DNA from: Nocardioides seonyuensis
GTDB lineage: Bacteria > Actinomycetota > Actinomycetes > Propionibacteriales > Nocardioidaceae
Direction: 5' to 3'
DNA: 64,000 nucleotides
Assembly (NCBI RefSeq): GCF_004683965.1
Contig: NZ_CP038436.1
Location: 3,348,001-3,412,000 of the forward strand
In this document: piece by piece, positions 28,034 to 37,553 of the stretch
How the letters are laid out: each line of letters starts with the position of its first letter
Numbering within the stretch: position 1 is the first letter of the stretch
Notes under the pieces: generated by a model
Told to the model about the DNA's origin: nothing
The model's database searches: none
What the model saw: only the letters and a program-made list of their open reading frames with translations
Program-made: the position numbers and the translations under genes

Positions 28034-28750
28034 TCAGAAGGGGTCGTAGGGTCCTTCGTGCTGGAAGACCCGTGCCGCGAGGCGTCGCAGGCGCAGACGC
28101 AGCAGGACCTTCACTGCCACGTTGCGAACCCACCAGGGCATCTCGCGAAGGATCCTGACGCGGTCCTGCCACGACGGCTTTCCCACCTTGAACAATGCCA
28201 TGGAACCTGCGCGGCTCTCGTAGCGGATTCGCCGCGACGGCAGCACGTGGGCGAGCACGCCCAGGGTGACGCCGATGGAGGAGTAGCAGTCATGGATCAG
28301 GATCGGCGCCCCCTCAGGGAGGTGGACGGACCACTTCAGGTCATCGGCCAGGGTCCAGTAGTCGTGCTTGCCGTCGATGTAGAGGCAGTCGATCGATCGG
28401 GTCCAACCGGGGCGTGCCCGCGTGCTGTAGTCGGTCAGCAGCTCCACCGACTCGGTCAGACCGTTCTGTTCCATGTTGTTCTGGAACTTGGTCTTCGTGG
28501 ACACTCCGCCGAAGAGGCGCCCCTCGATGAAGGGGTCCACTGCCACGACGCGTCCGCCGCGCTCGCGTGCGGCTGCGGCGAGAATCACGGTGGACTTGCC
28601 CTGGTGGCTACCGATCTCGACGACCAAGGGGTCGTCGAGATCCCCGACGGCCTGGTGCAGGAGCCGGGCCTGGTCCTTCGTCAACCACCCCGGGATGTCC
28701 GAGGCGATCTCCCAGGTGGCGTCGAACGTCGAAGGCGCATGATCATCCAC
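28034..28750 (-). CDS. Class I SAM-dependent methyltransferase (Methyltransf_24 type)
   Basis: A 238-residue protein with a Rossmann-type methyltransferase core. Motif I is VVEIGSHQGKSTVILAAA (about residues 43-60), followed by RVVAVDPF (about 66-73) and the acidic CLYIDGKHDY (about 122-131), the pattern of Methyltransf_24/cephalosporin-hydroxylase-like proteins found in polysaccharide clusters. The C-terminus is very basic and may contact the membrane. GTG 28750 is chosen because GAGGAAG lies five bases upstream; an ATG at 28822 would add 24 residues but has no ribosome binding site and overlaps the probable promoter (TATATT, minus strand 28807-28802). Confidence 0.78.
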   Translation of the reverse strand: MDDHAPSTFDATWEIASDIPGWLTKDQARLLHQAVGDLDDPLVVEIGSHQGKSTVILAAAARERGGRVVAVDPFIEGRLFGGVSTKTKFQNNMEQNGLTESVELLTDYSTRARPGWTRSIDCLYIDGKHDYWTLADDLKWSVHLPEGAPILIHDCYSSIGVTLGVLAHVLPSRRIRYESRAGSMALFKVGKPSWQDRVRILREMPWWVRNVAVKVLLRLRLRRLAARVFQHEGPYDPF

Positions 28751-28801
28751 GAAGACTTCCTCACGTTGCAGAGGCCCGGATGATCCGGAGTACCGACGCA
28801 G

Positions 28802-28809
28802 AATATAGA
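28802..28809. promoter_or_regulatory. Divergent promoter region between the methyltransferase and the first AftD-like gene
   Basis: The A+T-rich stretch AATATAGA reads TATATT on the minus strand, about 50 bases before the methyltransferase start, and TATAGA on the plus strand, about 44 bases before the GTG at 28853. Both could be -10 elements. No clear -35 boxes are seen. Confidence 0.4.
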
Positions 28810-28852
28810 CTGCCGAAGGCATGCGTGGATCGACGACGGAAGGGCAGTCGCG

Positions 28853-31800
28853 GTGGTCGACGGTCTGATCTTCCGGGTCCAGTCGCGTGCGCGTGGCTCG
28901 TCAGTCTGGCGGATGGGTGTCCACCTCGTCGTCGTCGGCTCGGTCATCCTGCTCAACATGGTCCAGCAGCCCGGGCGAATCACCTTCGACACCAAGCTGG
29001 ACATGCAACTCAATCCAGCCGACCTGCTGGCCCGCAGCACCAGCCTGTGGAACGCCGACTGGGCGATCGGTGGCCTGCAGAACCAGGCTTCGGGCTACCT
29101 GTTCCCCATGGGCCCGGTCTTCCTCCTGGGCGAGCTGATGGATATCCCCATGTGGATCTGGGAGCGCTTGTGGTCGGCGGCGGTCATGCTGCTGGCCTAC
29201 GAGGGCGCACGACGGCTCGCAGCTCGCTGGCCCGGGGTCGGACCATCGGGAGCGATCCTGGCGGGTCTCGCCTACATGCTGTCCCCGCGCGTCCTGACCA
29301 CTGTGGGCAGCCTGAGCGGCGAGAGCCTGCCGGCCGCGGTGCTGCCGTGGACCGTGCTCCCACTGGTTCTCTACCTGCGTGGTCAACTCAGCGGGCGGAT
29401 CGCCTTCGTGCTGTCAGCGGCCACGGTTCCCCTGATGGGTGGACAGAACGCCACCCTCGTCTTCGCCTGCGTGATCTTTCCGGCTCTCCTCCTCGCGACA
29501 GCGGCCGGGAGAACGCTCCGTCACCGAGTCCGCGATCTGCTGGGATGGGGCGCTCTCGTGGGCGTCGCCTCGCTGTGGTGGTTCGTCCCCCTCGTGCTGC
29601 TCGGCTACTACAGTCCCCCCTTCCTGGACTTCATCGAGTCCGCGGAGAGCACTGCCGGATCAACGGGGTGGCTGTCCTCCCTTCGAGGGGCGAACCACTG
29701 GGTGGCCCACTTCTCAGGTGGCGGCCCGGTCGGGTGGTCCGGTGCGTACGAGCTGGCGTCCTCCCGCCTGTTGCTGCTCACGACGGTGCTGGTCGCCGCC
29801 ATCGGTCTTGTCGGGCTCCTGCAGCGCGGGCTCTGGGAGCGGCGGGTGCTGGTCTCGTCCCTCGTGATCGGCATGGCGGTGCTCACGGCGGGCAGCGGCG
29901 GCTGGGCCGGGTCGCTCTTCTCGGAGTCGTGGCTGGTCGCCCTCGACACCTGGCTCGCTCCCTTGCGGAACATCCACAAGTTCGACCCGTTGGTTCGGCT
30001 GCCCCTGAGCCTGGGTATCGCTGCTTGGGTGACGGCGTGGGCGCCGCGTCTGGGCAGGTCGGCCCAGGCGGAGCGGGCGTCCCGCGTCCTGAAGCTTGCC
30101 GGTACGGGACTCCTGATCGCCGTCGCCGCGATACCGGCGGCAGCCGGCTCGCTGAGGACCGATGACGGGTTCGAGGCGATGCCATCGACCTGGCGTGCCG
30201 CGGTGGACCACGTGACTGATCAGCCGGGGCCAACCCGGGTCATGGTCCTGCCCGGCACCAGCTTTGGCGTCCAGACCTGGGGTCGCACGATCGACGAGCC
30301 CATCCAAGTGCTCGACCCCCCTCCCTGGGTGGCTCGCGCGCAGATCACCGTCTCCCGGGCAGGCACCCTCAGACTGCTCGACTCGGTGGAGCAGGCCGTG
30401 GCAGAGGCGAGACCGCAGGATGGGCTGGCAGAGGCGCTGCGCGCTCTGGGCATCACGCATGTGATCGTTCGCAACGACCTCGACCGCGAGGCGACGGATG
30501 CCCCTGCACCGGCCGTCGTACACGCCGCGATGAACAACCTCCCCGGTGCAGAGGTGTCTGCCACTTTCGGTGAGTCAGTGGACGGTGGCCCCGCGCTTGT
30601 CGTCTACGAGGTGGGCGACGACGCGGAGCCGCGGGTCGACGTGCGCGACTGGGGTGGGCGGGCGGTGGTCTCCGGGAGTCCGGAAGTGGTGCCGGAACTG
30701 AGGGCGGCCGGCCTGGTGGACGAAGACCAGGCCGTTGTCCTTGCCACGGACGGTGAGCAGACGGATGTGGTGACCGACAGCCTGCGGCGCATCGAGCGCA
30801 ACTTCGGGCGCGTGCACGAGAGCCGCTCAGGAGTGATGACTGCCGAGGACCGATACCGCTTGGACAGGCAGGCGCACGACTACCTCGACGACGCGATCCC
30901 AGAGCAGATGACCACCGCGGAGTACGACGGGGTCGCCCAGATCCTCGCGTCCACGTCCGCCGGCTACGCGAACATCCTGGGCGCCGTGAGTCCCGAGCAC
31001 CACCCCTACGCGGCGTTCGACCAGTCGTACCTCACCAACTGGGAGACAGCCCCATACTCGCGCCCCGAGGGGCAATGGGTGGAGGCCAGGTTTGAACGCC
31101 CTACCGAGGTGAGCAGTGTGTCGCTCGCTTTCGACGTCTCCTCCGGGGTAGGTGTCACGTCCGTTCGCATCGCGACCGAGAACAACTCGGTGGTGGCTGA
31201 GGTGCGGGCGGACGGGACCGTCCCCTGGGTGGACGTGGAAGATCCTGCGGCGACCAGGCTTCGGGTCACCGTCCTGGCGGCTTCCTCACCCTCTGGACGG
31301 GTGCGACTCTCGGACGTGCGCATCGCCGACCACGAGGTGAGCAGGTCCCTGAGGCTGCCGGGGGAGGTCTCATCCGGTACCGCCGTCTTCATGTCCAGCG
31401 AGGCGCCACGCCGTGCCTGCCTCGTGGCCGGTGAGAGTGGAGAGGTCAGCTGCGCCGTGAGCCGCCAGCGCGAGACCTCCGAGGCCCGAGGCTTCGACAG
31501 GATCATCACGGTCACCGAGGGGGGGAGCTGGCGACTTGAGGGGCGGGCGATCGCCACCGACGGCCCCGGCCTCGAGCAGCTGCGCGTCCCGCTGCAGGAC
31601 GACCTGGTGCGGGTGGATGTGAGCTCCACGTTCGGCGGGGACCCCGCGGTCACCGGTGCCTTGGCGTTCGACGGCGACGAGTCGACCGGCTGGACCTCTG
31701 CCCCGCACGATCCCTCGCCCACGCTGCAGCTGTCCTGGGGACCACGACGCAAGGTGACTCGTCTCAGCGCCAGCCGCTCGCCCGACCACCCCGGCCAGCT

Positions 31801-32899
31801 GCCAGAAGCTCTCCTGGTCGACGCCGGACCGGGGACCGGTGGACCTCAGGTGGTGACCACCTCGGGTCCCCGTGCTGGAGAGATGCGGACCGTGCGCACG
31901 CGCCAGCTGAGAGTGACCGCGCTCGGTGCGGCCGGACCCGGTGGTGTCGGCATCTCAGAGCTGGTCGTGCGCGGGATCATGGACCTGCAGCACGCGCCGG
32001 GGCCCAGCACACCGACGGGGACTGTCTGTGGCTTCGGCCCAGTGGTGGAGGTTGCGGGTCGACAGGTGCAGACCCGCCTGCGCGGAACGCTCGAGGACGT
32101 CAGGACGGGTGGCCAGCTCGCCGTCACCCCGTGCAAGGGCGCCGACACACTGGTGCTGCCTCGAGGTGAGCACCGGATCAGGGTGACGAATCCGCCCGGT
32201 TTCGCTGTCACGACGCTCTCCCTCTCGCCGGCCGCAGCCGTGGTTCCGGCCCGGTCGCTCGGTGCCCCCGTCGTGACAGAGTGGTCTGCGACGGAGCGCA
32301 CGGTCGAGGTCGAAGCTGACTCGGAGTCCGTCCTGGCGGTGAGCGAGAGCTTCAACCGCGGGTGGGGCGCCACTGCGGACGGAGAGGAGCTGCAACCCGT
32401 CGTGCTGCAGGGCTGGCAGCAGGGGTTCGTGCTGCCAGCCGGCACGAGTGGGACGGTGCAGCTGACCTACGCGCCCCAGGGTTTGTTCGAGGTCGCGCTC
32501 ATCGGGGGACTGGTGCTCGCGGTGGCGTTGATGCTGCTGGCTGTCGTCATGCTGGTGGCCGTGCGACGCCGTGGCAGGTCCACGGCTCCCTCGCCGGAGC
32601 CGGCAGACCTGGCCGGTGTCGGCGGGCTTGCCCGCACACGGGCTAGAGATGCCGTCGTGCTGGTGGCTCTCGCCCTTGTGTCGCTCCCGCTTGCTGCAGG
32701 GGCTCTGCTCGGCCGGATCGTCCGCCTCCGACGCGACTGGCTCATCTGGCTCATCTGTGCGGGGGCCCTGGTGGTCGCCGCCCTTGTCGCACTGGGCTCT
32801 CCGTCGATCCTCACTCCGCACCCGGGTGCCGACGTCATCACCGCACTCGTCGTCGGGGTCGTGTCCGGTCGTGCGCTGACCCGCCCGACCAGGTCCTGA
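28853..32899 (+). CDS. AftD-like (DUF3367-type) alpha-arabinofuranosyltransferase homolog, first copy
   Basis: A 1348-residue membrane protein. The N-terminal GT-C domain (about residues 1-430, roughly a dozen transmembrane helices) has TKLDMQLNPADLLARS, NQASGYLFPMGPVFLLGE, LSPRVLTTVGS and YYSPPFLDFIES. NIHKFDPLVRLPLSLG follows. A long extracytoplasmic part (about 440-1170) contains discoidin-like carbohydrate-binding modules (for example YAAFDQSYLTNWETAP and a second DGDESTGWTSAP). The C-terminus has about four more helices. AftD adds alpha-1,3-linked arabinofuranose from decaprenyl-phosphate-arabinose in mycobacteria; here the glycan is unknown. GTG 28853 is used, with no strong ribosome binding site. 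Confidence 0.88.
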   Translation: MVDGLIFRVQSRARGSSVWRMGVHLVVVGSVILLNMVQQPGRITFDTKLDMQLNPADLLARSTSLWNADWAIGGLQNQASGYLFPMGPVFLLGELMDIPMWIWERLWSAAVMLLAYEGARRLAARWPGVGPSGAILAGLAYMLSPRVLTTVGSLSGESLPAAVLPWTVLPLVLYLRGQLSGRIAFVLSAATVPLMGGQNATLVFACVIFPALLLATAAGRTLRHRVRDLLGWGALVGVASLWWFVPLVLLGYYSPPFLDFIESAESTAGSTGWLSSLRGANHWVAHFSGGGPVGWSGAYELASSRLLLLTTVLVAAIGLVGLLQRGLWERRVLVSSLVIGMAVLTAGSGGWAGSLFSESWLVALDTWLAPLRNIHKFDPLVRLPLSLGIAAWVTAWAPRLGRSAQAERASRVLKLAGTGLLIAVAAIPAAAGSLRTDDGFEAMPSTWRAAVDHVTDQPGPTRVMVLPGTSFGVQTWGRTIDEPIQVLDPPPWVARAQITVSRAGTLRLLDSVEQAVAEARPQDGLAEALRALGITHVIVRNDLDREATDAPAPAVVHAAMNNLPGAEVSATFGESVDGGPALVVYEVGDDAEPRVDVRDWGGRAVVSGSPEVVPELRAAGLVDEDQAVVLATDGEQTDVVTDSLRRIERNFGRVHESRSGVMTAEDRYRLDRQAHDYLDDAIPEQMTTAEYDGVAQILASTSAGYANILGAVSPEHHPYAAFDQSYLTNWETAPYSRPEGQWVEARFERPTEVSSVSLAFDVSSGVGVTSVRIATENNSVVAEVRADGTVPWVDVEDPAATRLRVTVLAASSPSGRVRLSDVRIADHEVSRSLRLPGEVSSGTAVFMSSEAPRRACLVAGESGEVSCAVSRQRETSEARGFDRIITVTEGGSWRLEGRAIATDGPGLEQLRVPLQDDLVRVDVSSTFGGDPAVTGALAFDGDESTGWTSAPHDPSPTLQLSWGPRRKVTRLSASRSPDHPGQLPEALLVDAGPGTGGPQVVTTSGPRAGEMRTVRTRQLRVTALGAAGPGGVGISELVVRGIMDLQHAPGPSTPTGTVCGFGPVVEVAGRQVQTRLRGTLEDVRTGGQLAVTPCKGADTLVLPRGEHRIRVTNPPGFAVTTLSLSPAAAVVPARSLGAPVVTEWSATERTVEVEADSESVLAVSESFNRGWGATADGEELQPVVLQGWQQGFVLPAGTSGTVQLTYAPQGLFEVALIGGLVLAVALMLLAVVMLVAVRRRGRSTAPSPEPADLAGVGGLARTRARDAVVLVALALVSLPLAAGALLGRIVRLRRDWLIWLICAGALVVAALVALGSPSILTPHPGADVITALVVGVVSGRALTRPTRS

Positions 32900-32929
32900 G
32901 GAAGCCACCGTTGGGCCGGGCAGGTGGGA

Positions 32930-32935
32930 TAGCCT
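32930..32935 (+). promoter_or_regulatory. -10 element for the leaderless 622-residue membrane protein gene
   Basis: TAGCCT ends seven bases before ATG 32943. No ribosome binding site lies between. Confidence 0.55.
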
Positions 32936-32942
32936 GCGCGCC

Positions 32943-34811
32943 ATGGCGAGCACCATGACCCACGGCGACGTCGGGTCCGAGAAGTCAGCACCGCCGACCG
33001 TCTCCTTGACGCTGTCGCGCGAGCACCTGGCTCTCACAGCCATCGTCCTCGGACAGTCGTTGTGGCTGGGGTTCATCATGATGCGCGGCTGGTTCAGCGG
33101 CGCGGACCTCCCGAATCTCGCCTACGCCAACGGCAGGCCGCTCGACTGGGACTACCTCACGAGCACCCTGGGTGGGCACTTCGGTGCCGCTCAGCGGCTC
33201 GTCTACTGGCTCCTCAACAGGGCTGCACCACTCGAGTGGTGGGTCACCGTCCTCGTTCGCGTGGCATTCCAGGCGCTCACGACCGTGCTCCTGTGGCGCC
33301 TCTTCAAGACGTTGGTCGGTCCCCGCCCGTGGCTCTGGATCGTGCTGCTCGGCTACGCGTTCAGCGCCTACCTGGTGCCTGGCACGGCAGCGCTGAACAG
33401 CGGACTCGGTCTTGGGGTCAGCCAGGCGTGCCTTGTCGGGGCGATGCTCGCCCACGTGCGCTTCGTCCGCGAGCGACGACTCGCAGACGCCGCGCTCGTC
33501 GCCGTGCTGGTCCTGGTGATGCTCGCCTTCGCCCAGCAGACACTCCCCACGCTCCTCTTCCTGCCCGCGCTCTCGTTCGTCTTCCTCCAGCGGGGTCCCT
33601 GGCGGGCGCGGCTGCGTGGCGGCCTGGCGCTGTGGCCGGGGTGGCTCATGCTGGCGCTGGGGCTTGCGGTCTTCGCCGGCCTCTACCTCAGTGGTGACTA
33701 CAACAGCCCGTCGTCGGAGTTCACCGCGCGCGATGCGGGGTGGCTGCTGGGGCAGGGCTGGCTCGAGATCCTCGGGCCAGCACTGGTTGGCGGACCTTGG
33801 CAGTTCTACGCGTTCCCGAACCAGTGGAGCGCCTACGCCGACCCGCCGCTTGCTCTCCTCGTAGTGGGACAGGTTGCGCTGGTCGGCCTCATCGTGACCA
33901 GCTTGCGACGTTCGGGTTGGGTCGCGTTGGTTGCCTGGGCACTTCCCGTGTGGACCGTCCTGACGAGCCTGGTTCTCGTCGGGCTGGGCCGGTGGTACTA
34001 CGTGGGCGAGCTCATTCCCGAGGTTCTGCGCTACAGCTACTACGTCCCCCTCGCGCTTGCCCTGGGCATCGTGCTGGCATTCGGGTCGACGCCGGCTCGC
34101 ACCCCGGCCGGGACGAGGTCCGCAGCTTCACGTTCCGACGGGCGCAGGACGTCGACCTTGCTCGTCGCCCCCGCCGTCGCTCTGCTGGTCTCGAGCGTGG
34201 TGTCCGCGATCTCCTTCGCCTCGGTGTTCTGGGAGAACCCCGCCGAGGACTACACCTCCGCCTTGCTGAAGGACACGGCCGAGCGTGGGCCAGGGGTGCA
34301 GATCTACGACACTCTCCTTCCCGAGGCCGTCGTCCCCTATGTCTCCCAGATGCACGTGTCTGACCTGCTGGCACTCGCCGGTGTCGAGGCGGCCTTCGGC
34401 GGACAGACGACCGGCCGGCTGGTGGTGGACGACCGGGGAGCCCTGGTGCCCGCCAAGTTCGTGAAGGTGGCCAACTTCAGCGGGCGTCGGCAGAAGAGCT
34501 GTGGGATCCACGTGCACGGATTGGGAACGACACGGATCAGGCTCTCCGAGGTGTCCGGCGTGAAGGAGTGGTTCCTTCAGTTGGAGCTCTACCAGCCGCA
34601 TGCCAACCGGGTGACGCTCAGGGCCTACGACCAGGACGGGAGCGAGCTCTCCGTCACCAGTGGGTCGGCCACGCTCGACATGGTGGGGGAGCTCGTCGTC
34701 CTGCACCGTCGGCTCGAGAACGGCAGGCCCGCGATCCTCGAGCTCGAGTCCTCCGATCCCGAGACCAACTTCTGCCTCGTGAACACGCATGTGGGCGTCC
34801 CCCTCACCTAG
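32943..34811 (+). CDS. Polytopic membrane protein of unknown function with a C-terminal extracytoplasmic domain
   Basis: A 622-residue protein with about 10-12 hydrophobic segments between residues 25 and 430, followed by a soluble domain of about 190 residues. The soluble domain contains a possible beta-sandwich (EVSGVKEWFLQLELYQP, NRVTLRAYDQDGSEL). An Asp in the first loop (GWFSGADLPNLAY, about residues 47-59) resembles the catalytic loop aspartate of GT-C glycosyltransferases, but that is inference. I do not recognise a named family. Its own leaderless promoter and position between two AftD-like genes point to envelope-glycan assembly. Confidence 0.65.
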   Translation: MASTMTHGDVGSEKSAPPTVSLTLSREHLALTAIVLGQSLWLGFIMMRGWFSGADLPNLAYANGRPLDWDYLTSTLGGHFGAAQRLVYWLLNRAAPLEWWVTVLVRVAFQALTTVLLWRLFKTLVGPRPWLWIVLLGYAFSAYLVPGTAALNSGLGLGVSQACLVGAMLAHVRFVRERRLADAALVAVLVLVMLAFAQQTLPTLLFLPALSFVFLQRGPWRARLRGGLALWPGWLMLALGLAVFAGLYLSGDYNSPSSEFTARDAGWLLGQGWLEILGPALVGGPWQFYAFPNQWSAYADPPLALLVVGQVALVGLIVTSLRRSGWVALVAWALPVWTVLTSLVLVGLGRWYYVGELIPEVLRYSYYVPLALALGIVLAFGSTPARTPAGTRSAASRSDGRRTSTLLVAPAVALLVSSVVSAISFASVFWENPAEDYTSALLKDTAERGPGVQIYDTLLPEAVVPYVSQMHVSDLLALAGVEAAFGGQTTGRLVVDDRGALVPAKFVKVANFSGRRQKSCGIHVHGLGTTRIRLSEVSGVKEWFLQLELYQPHANRVTLRAYDQDGSELSVTSGSATLDMVGELVVLHRRLENGRPAILELESSDPETNFCLVNTHVGVPLT

Positions 34812-34820
34812 CACGCGCAC

Positions 34821-34826
34821 TAGGCT
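34821..34826 (+). promoter_or_regulatory. -10 element for the leaderless methyltransferase-like gene at 34834
   Basis: TAGGCT ends seven bases before ATG 34834, just after the stop codon of the preceding gene. Confidence 0.55.
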
Positions 34827-34833
34827 TCACCCC

Positions 34834-35544
34834 ATGCGTTCCCTCGCGACGATGAAGCGCATCTACACGAGGTCCGTGCGAGGTGCAGGTCGGGCACTCG
34901 ACCTCCTCGGGCTCGACGGCGGGGCGCCGCCACTGGACCGCAGGTGGCGACACTGGGTGCACAGCCTCACCCGGGTGCACGACTCACACGCGCTGGTGGA
35001 GCTCGACGTCCCTTGGTGGACCTACGGCGCGATCGCGGCCGTGGAGGAGTGGCTGTCTGCTCGCCCGGCACCCGTCAGGGTGTTCGAGTATGGCTCGGGA
35101 GCCAGCACGGTGTGGCTGGCGCGGCGTGCAGGGCAGGTGCACAGCGTCGAGCACGACGCGGGCTTCGCGGAGCTCATGGGATCTGTCCTCGCGGAGCATC
35201 CACACGTGGCGTTGTCGGTCGTGCCACCGGTCGCCAGAACGCACCCGGCCCTGCCCTCGCGGAAGGAAGGTCACCAAGGACTCGACTTCGCGGAGTACGT
35301 CGGCGCGATCGATGACGTACCGGGGTCCTTCGACCTGGTGGTCATCGACGGTCGTGCCCGTGAGGCATGCCTGGGAGCCGCGATCGAGAGGCTCTCGCCC
35401 GACGGGCTGATCGTCTTCGACAACAGCCGGCGCCGCCGCTACCGGCGAGCCATCACGGGGTCCGGGTTGCGCGAGCAGGTATTCAGGGGGCTGACCCCGA
35501 CTCTTCCCTACCCCGAGCAGACCTCGCTGCTCGTTCGGCGATGA
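34834..35544 (+). CDS. SAM-dependent methyltransferase-like protein
   Basis: A 236-residue protein with a methyltransferase-type core: motif I VFEYGSGASTVWLARR (about residues 84-99), then VHSVEHDAGF (about 104-113) and the acidic strand FDLVVIDGRAREAC (about 167-180). LIVFDNS (about 192-198) closes the core. The very basic N-terminus (KRIYTRSVRGAGRAL) may associate with the membrane. The ATG 34834 lies 22 bases after the upstream stop and is placed by its -10 element. The last 62 bases overlap the 3' end of the convergent membrane protein gene. Substrate unknown; the context suggests a glycan or glycolipid. Confidence 0.72.
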   Translation: MRSLATMKRIYTRSVRGAGRALDLLGLDGGAPPLDRRWRHWVHSLTRVHDSHALVELDVPWWTYGAIAAVEEWLSARPAPVRVFEYGSGASTVWLARRAGQVHSVEHDAGFAELMGSVLAEHPHVALSVVPPVARTHPALPSRKEGHQGLDFAEYVGAIDDVPGSFDLVVIDGRAREACLGAAIERLSPDGLIVFDNSRRRRYRRAITGSGLREQVFRGLTPTLPYPEQTSLLVRR

Positions 35545-36448
35545 TGCGACGGAGCGCTCGCAGGCTCACGCTCCCAGCGGCGAGGGTCAGGTCGGACAGG
35601 GTGAGGAGCACCCTGGAGGCGAGTGCCACGGCCAGTGCCGGCTGCGTCCCCACCAGCGGCGCGAGCGTCAGAAGGAGGACCCCCTCCCTGACGCCTGCCC
35701 CCGCCGGTGCCGGGATGAATGCCAGTCCTGCGGCCCAGGCCAAGGCGATGCCTCCGACCGAGGCCACGGCAAGACGCAGGTCGAGGGCTTCGTAGGCGGA
35801 CAACAGCACCAGCAGGTGGCAGCCCAGCACCACCCAGCCCAGGACCGACCAGATCCCGGCACGGAGAACTGCCTGCGGCGAGACACGGGCGTCGAGCTGC
35901 TCGACCGACGTGACCAGCGAGGCGCGGTCGATGAGCCACATCACGACGCGGGGGTGGAGCAGGAGGAGCAGGGCCGGGAGCAGCAGCAGCAACCACCAGT
36001 ACCTGGCGATGCTGTCGGCGCTCGACCACGGCAGCAGGAGTGCCCCGACAACGGTGCCGCTCGCGGTGACCATGACCAGCAGGAGGAGGCTCGCGCCGAG
36101 CATCATGCGCCGCGGCACGCCCAGGCGGGCCCCCAGATGGACCTGGGCCAGGACCGGCCAGACAGAGCCGGGGACGTACTTGCCCAGCTGGGTCGTGTAG
36201 AAGCCCGCGGCCGCGTCGCGGTGGGGGACGTCCACGCCGAAGCCGTTCAGCAGCGAGAGCCAGGTGCGTTCCACGCACATGCCTCCGACGATCGCAGCGA
36301 GAGCCGAGAGGGCGACCCTGCCCGGGCTCAGCTCGCGCACGGCGGTGGAGAGGCCCTCGCCCTGTGCGGCCAGCACGTAGGCACTGCCGAGGACGATCAG
36401 CACCGCGAGCGTGGCGCGGAGGGCGCGACCCCTGGGGGGTGGGCGCAC
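35483..36448 (-). CDS. Lysylphosphatidylglycerol-synthase-TM/AglD-type integral membrane protein
   Basis: A 321-residue protein with about eight transmembrane helices, matching the flippase-like UPF0104 family (LPG synthase transmembrane region). Typical features are TTQLGKYVPGSVWPVLAQV (about residues 84-102), the loop-helix pattern around it, and the C-terminal FIPAPAGAGVREGVLLL (about 253-269). Such proteins often accompany dolichol-phosphate-sugar synthases and may flip polyprenyl-linked sugars. GTG 36448 is the best start; CTG 36463, overlapping the GT2 stop, is possible. It probably shares a transcript with the GT2 gene just upstream. Confidence 0.82.
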   Translation of the reverse strand: MRPPPRGRALRATLAVLIVLGSAYVLAAQGEGLSTAVRELSPGRVALSALAAIVGGMCVERTWLSLLNGFGVDVPHRDAAAGFYTTQLGKYVPGSVWPVLAQVHLGARLGVPRRMMLGASLLLLVMVTASGTVVGALLLPWSSADSIARYWWLLLLLPALLLLLHPRVVMWLIDRASLVTSVEQLDARVSPQAVLRAGIWSVLGWVVLGCHLLVLLSAYEALDLRLAVASVGGIALAWAAGLAFIPAPAGAGVREGVLLLTLAPLVGTQPALAVALASRVLLTLSDLTLAAGSVSLRALRRIIAERAARSARGREESGSAP

Positions 36449-36459
36449 GACTGTCTCGT

Positions 36460-37467
36460 TCAGCGTTCGGCCGCCCGGTCCAGTCCTCGCACCGGCGCAC
36501 GAGCGGGAAGGTCCACTCCCGGGTAGGGGACGTGGAAGCGGCTGCGCTTGGTGTGCTCGAGGTTGTCCTCGATCAGGACGCGGTTGCTGCGGATCAGGTC
36601 GGAGATGACTCCGAGCATCAGGCTCATGAAGGCGAGGATGAGGAGCAGTGCGCCCAGGAGCAGAGACTGCAGGTGGCCGTCCTCGCGGTTGCGGAGCCAC
36701 AGGATCCCGTAGCGCACGAAGGGGATCATCCCCAGGAACCCGAACACCGCGGTGAGCCAGGCGAACAGGACGTAGGGCTTGTACATCATGTAGGACCGGA
36801 CGATGGCGGCTGCCGATTTCGCCACGTGCTCGGGTGTCGAGCGGAAGAGCCGCGACTCCCGCGACTTCGCGTTGGTCGTGATGGGCACGCTCTCGATCTT
36901 CAGGCGCTTGTTCCCCGCCTGAATGATCGTCTCCATCGTGTAGCTGAAGCGGGTGATCGCGTTGAGAACCATGAGGCTCTCCCGTGAGTAGGCGCGGAAC
37001 CCGCTGGCGGCGTCAGGCAGGTCGGTGCCGGCGGCGCGGTTGACGACAGCGCTCCCCACGCGTTGCAGGAGCTTCTTGAGGGGTGAGAAGTGTCCGATGA
37101 GGTGGGTCTGGCGATCTGCGATGACCAGGTCGGCGCGCCCCTCGACGATGGGCCGCACCAGGTCGGGGATGCGCTCCTGGGGGTACTGGTTGTCCCCGTC
37201 GGTGTTGACCACGACGTCGGCCCCCAGCTCGAGTGAGCGCACGACACCGTCGCGGAACGACCGGCCCAGGCCCTGGGTGCGGGCGTGGTGGACGAAGTGG
37301 GTGACACCGTGCTCTCGCGCTACCTCCACCGTGCGATCGGTGCAGCCGTCGTCGATCACGAGGATCTCGACCTCGTCGACGCCCGGAACCTGGCGCGGAA
37401 TGGTCGCCAGGACGGAAGGAAGGGTCTCCTCCTCGTTCAGGCAGGGGATCTGCACGATCAGCTTCAC
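36460..37467 (-). CDS. GT2 family glycosyltransferase (dolichyl-phosphate-sugar synthase type)
   Basis: A 335-residue protein. The GT-A domain has VQIPCLNEEETLPSVL at the N-terminus, ILVIDDGCTDRT (about residues 35-46) and the metal-binding NTDGDNQYPQ (about 88-97), then ASGFRAYSRESL. Two C-terminal helices (about 228-250 and 268-290) anchor it in the membrane. It most likely transfers a sugar from a nucleotide donor to polyprenyl phosphate, supplying a GT-C type enzyme such as the AftD-like proteins. GAGGGAC precedes GTG 37467. Pairing with the downstream AglD-type protein is common for this family. Confidence 0.9.
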   Translation of the reverse strand: MKLIVQIPCLNEEETLPSVLATIPRQVPGVDEVEILVIDDGCTDRTVEVAREHGVTHFVHHARTQGLGRSFRDGVVRSLELGADVVVNTDGDNQYPQERIPDLVRPIVEGRADLVIADRQTHLIGHFSPLKKLLQRVGSAVVNRAAGTDLPDAASGFRAYSRESLMVLNAITRFSYTMETIIQAGNKRLKIESVPITTNAKSRESRLFRSTPEHVAKSAAAIVRSYMMYKPYVLFAWLTAVFGFLGMIPFVRYGILWLRNREDGHLQSLLLGALLLILAFMSLMLGVISDLIRSNRVLIEDNLEHTKRSRFHVPYPGVDLPARAPVRGLDRAAER

Positions 37468-37541
37468 GTGTCCCTCGTAGCTCGGCGGTCGGTGTACACA
37501 GCCACGCTAGTCGCTCACGCATCCTGGAGCCGAGCATCGGC

Positions 37542-37547
37542 TACAGT
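37542..37547 (+). promoter_or_regulatory. -10 element for the leaderless methyltransferase gene at 37554
   Basis: TACAGT ends six bases before GTG 37554 in the gap divergent from the GT2 gene. Confidence 0.55.
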
Positions 37548-37553
37548 CGCCGG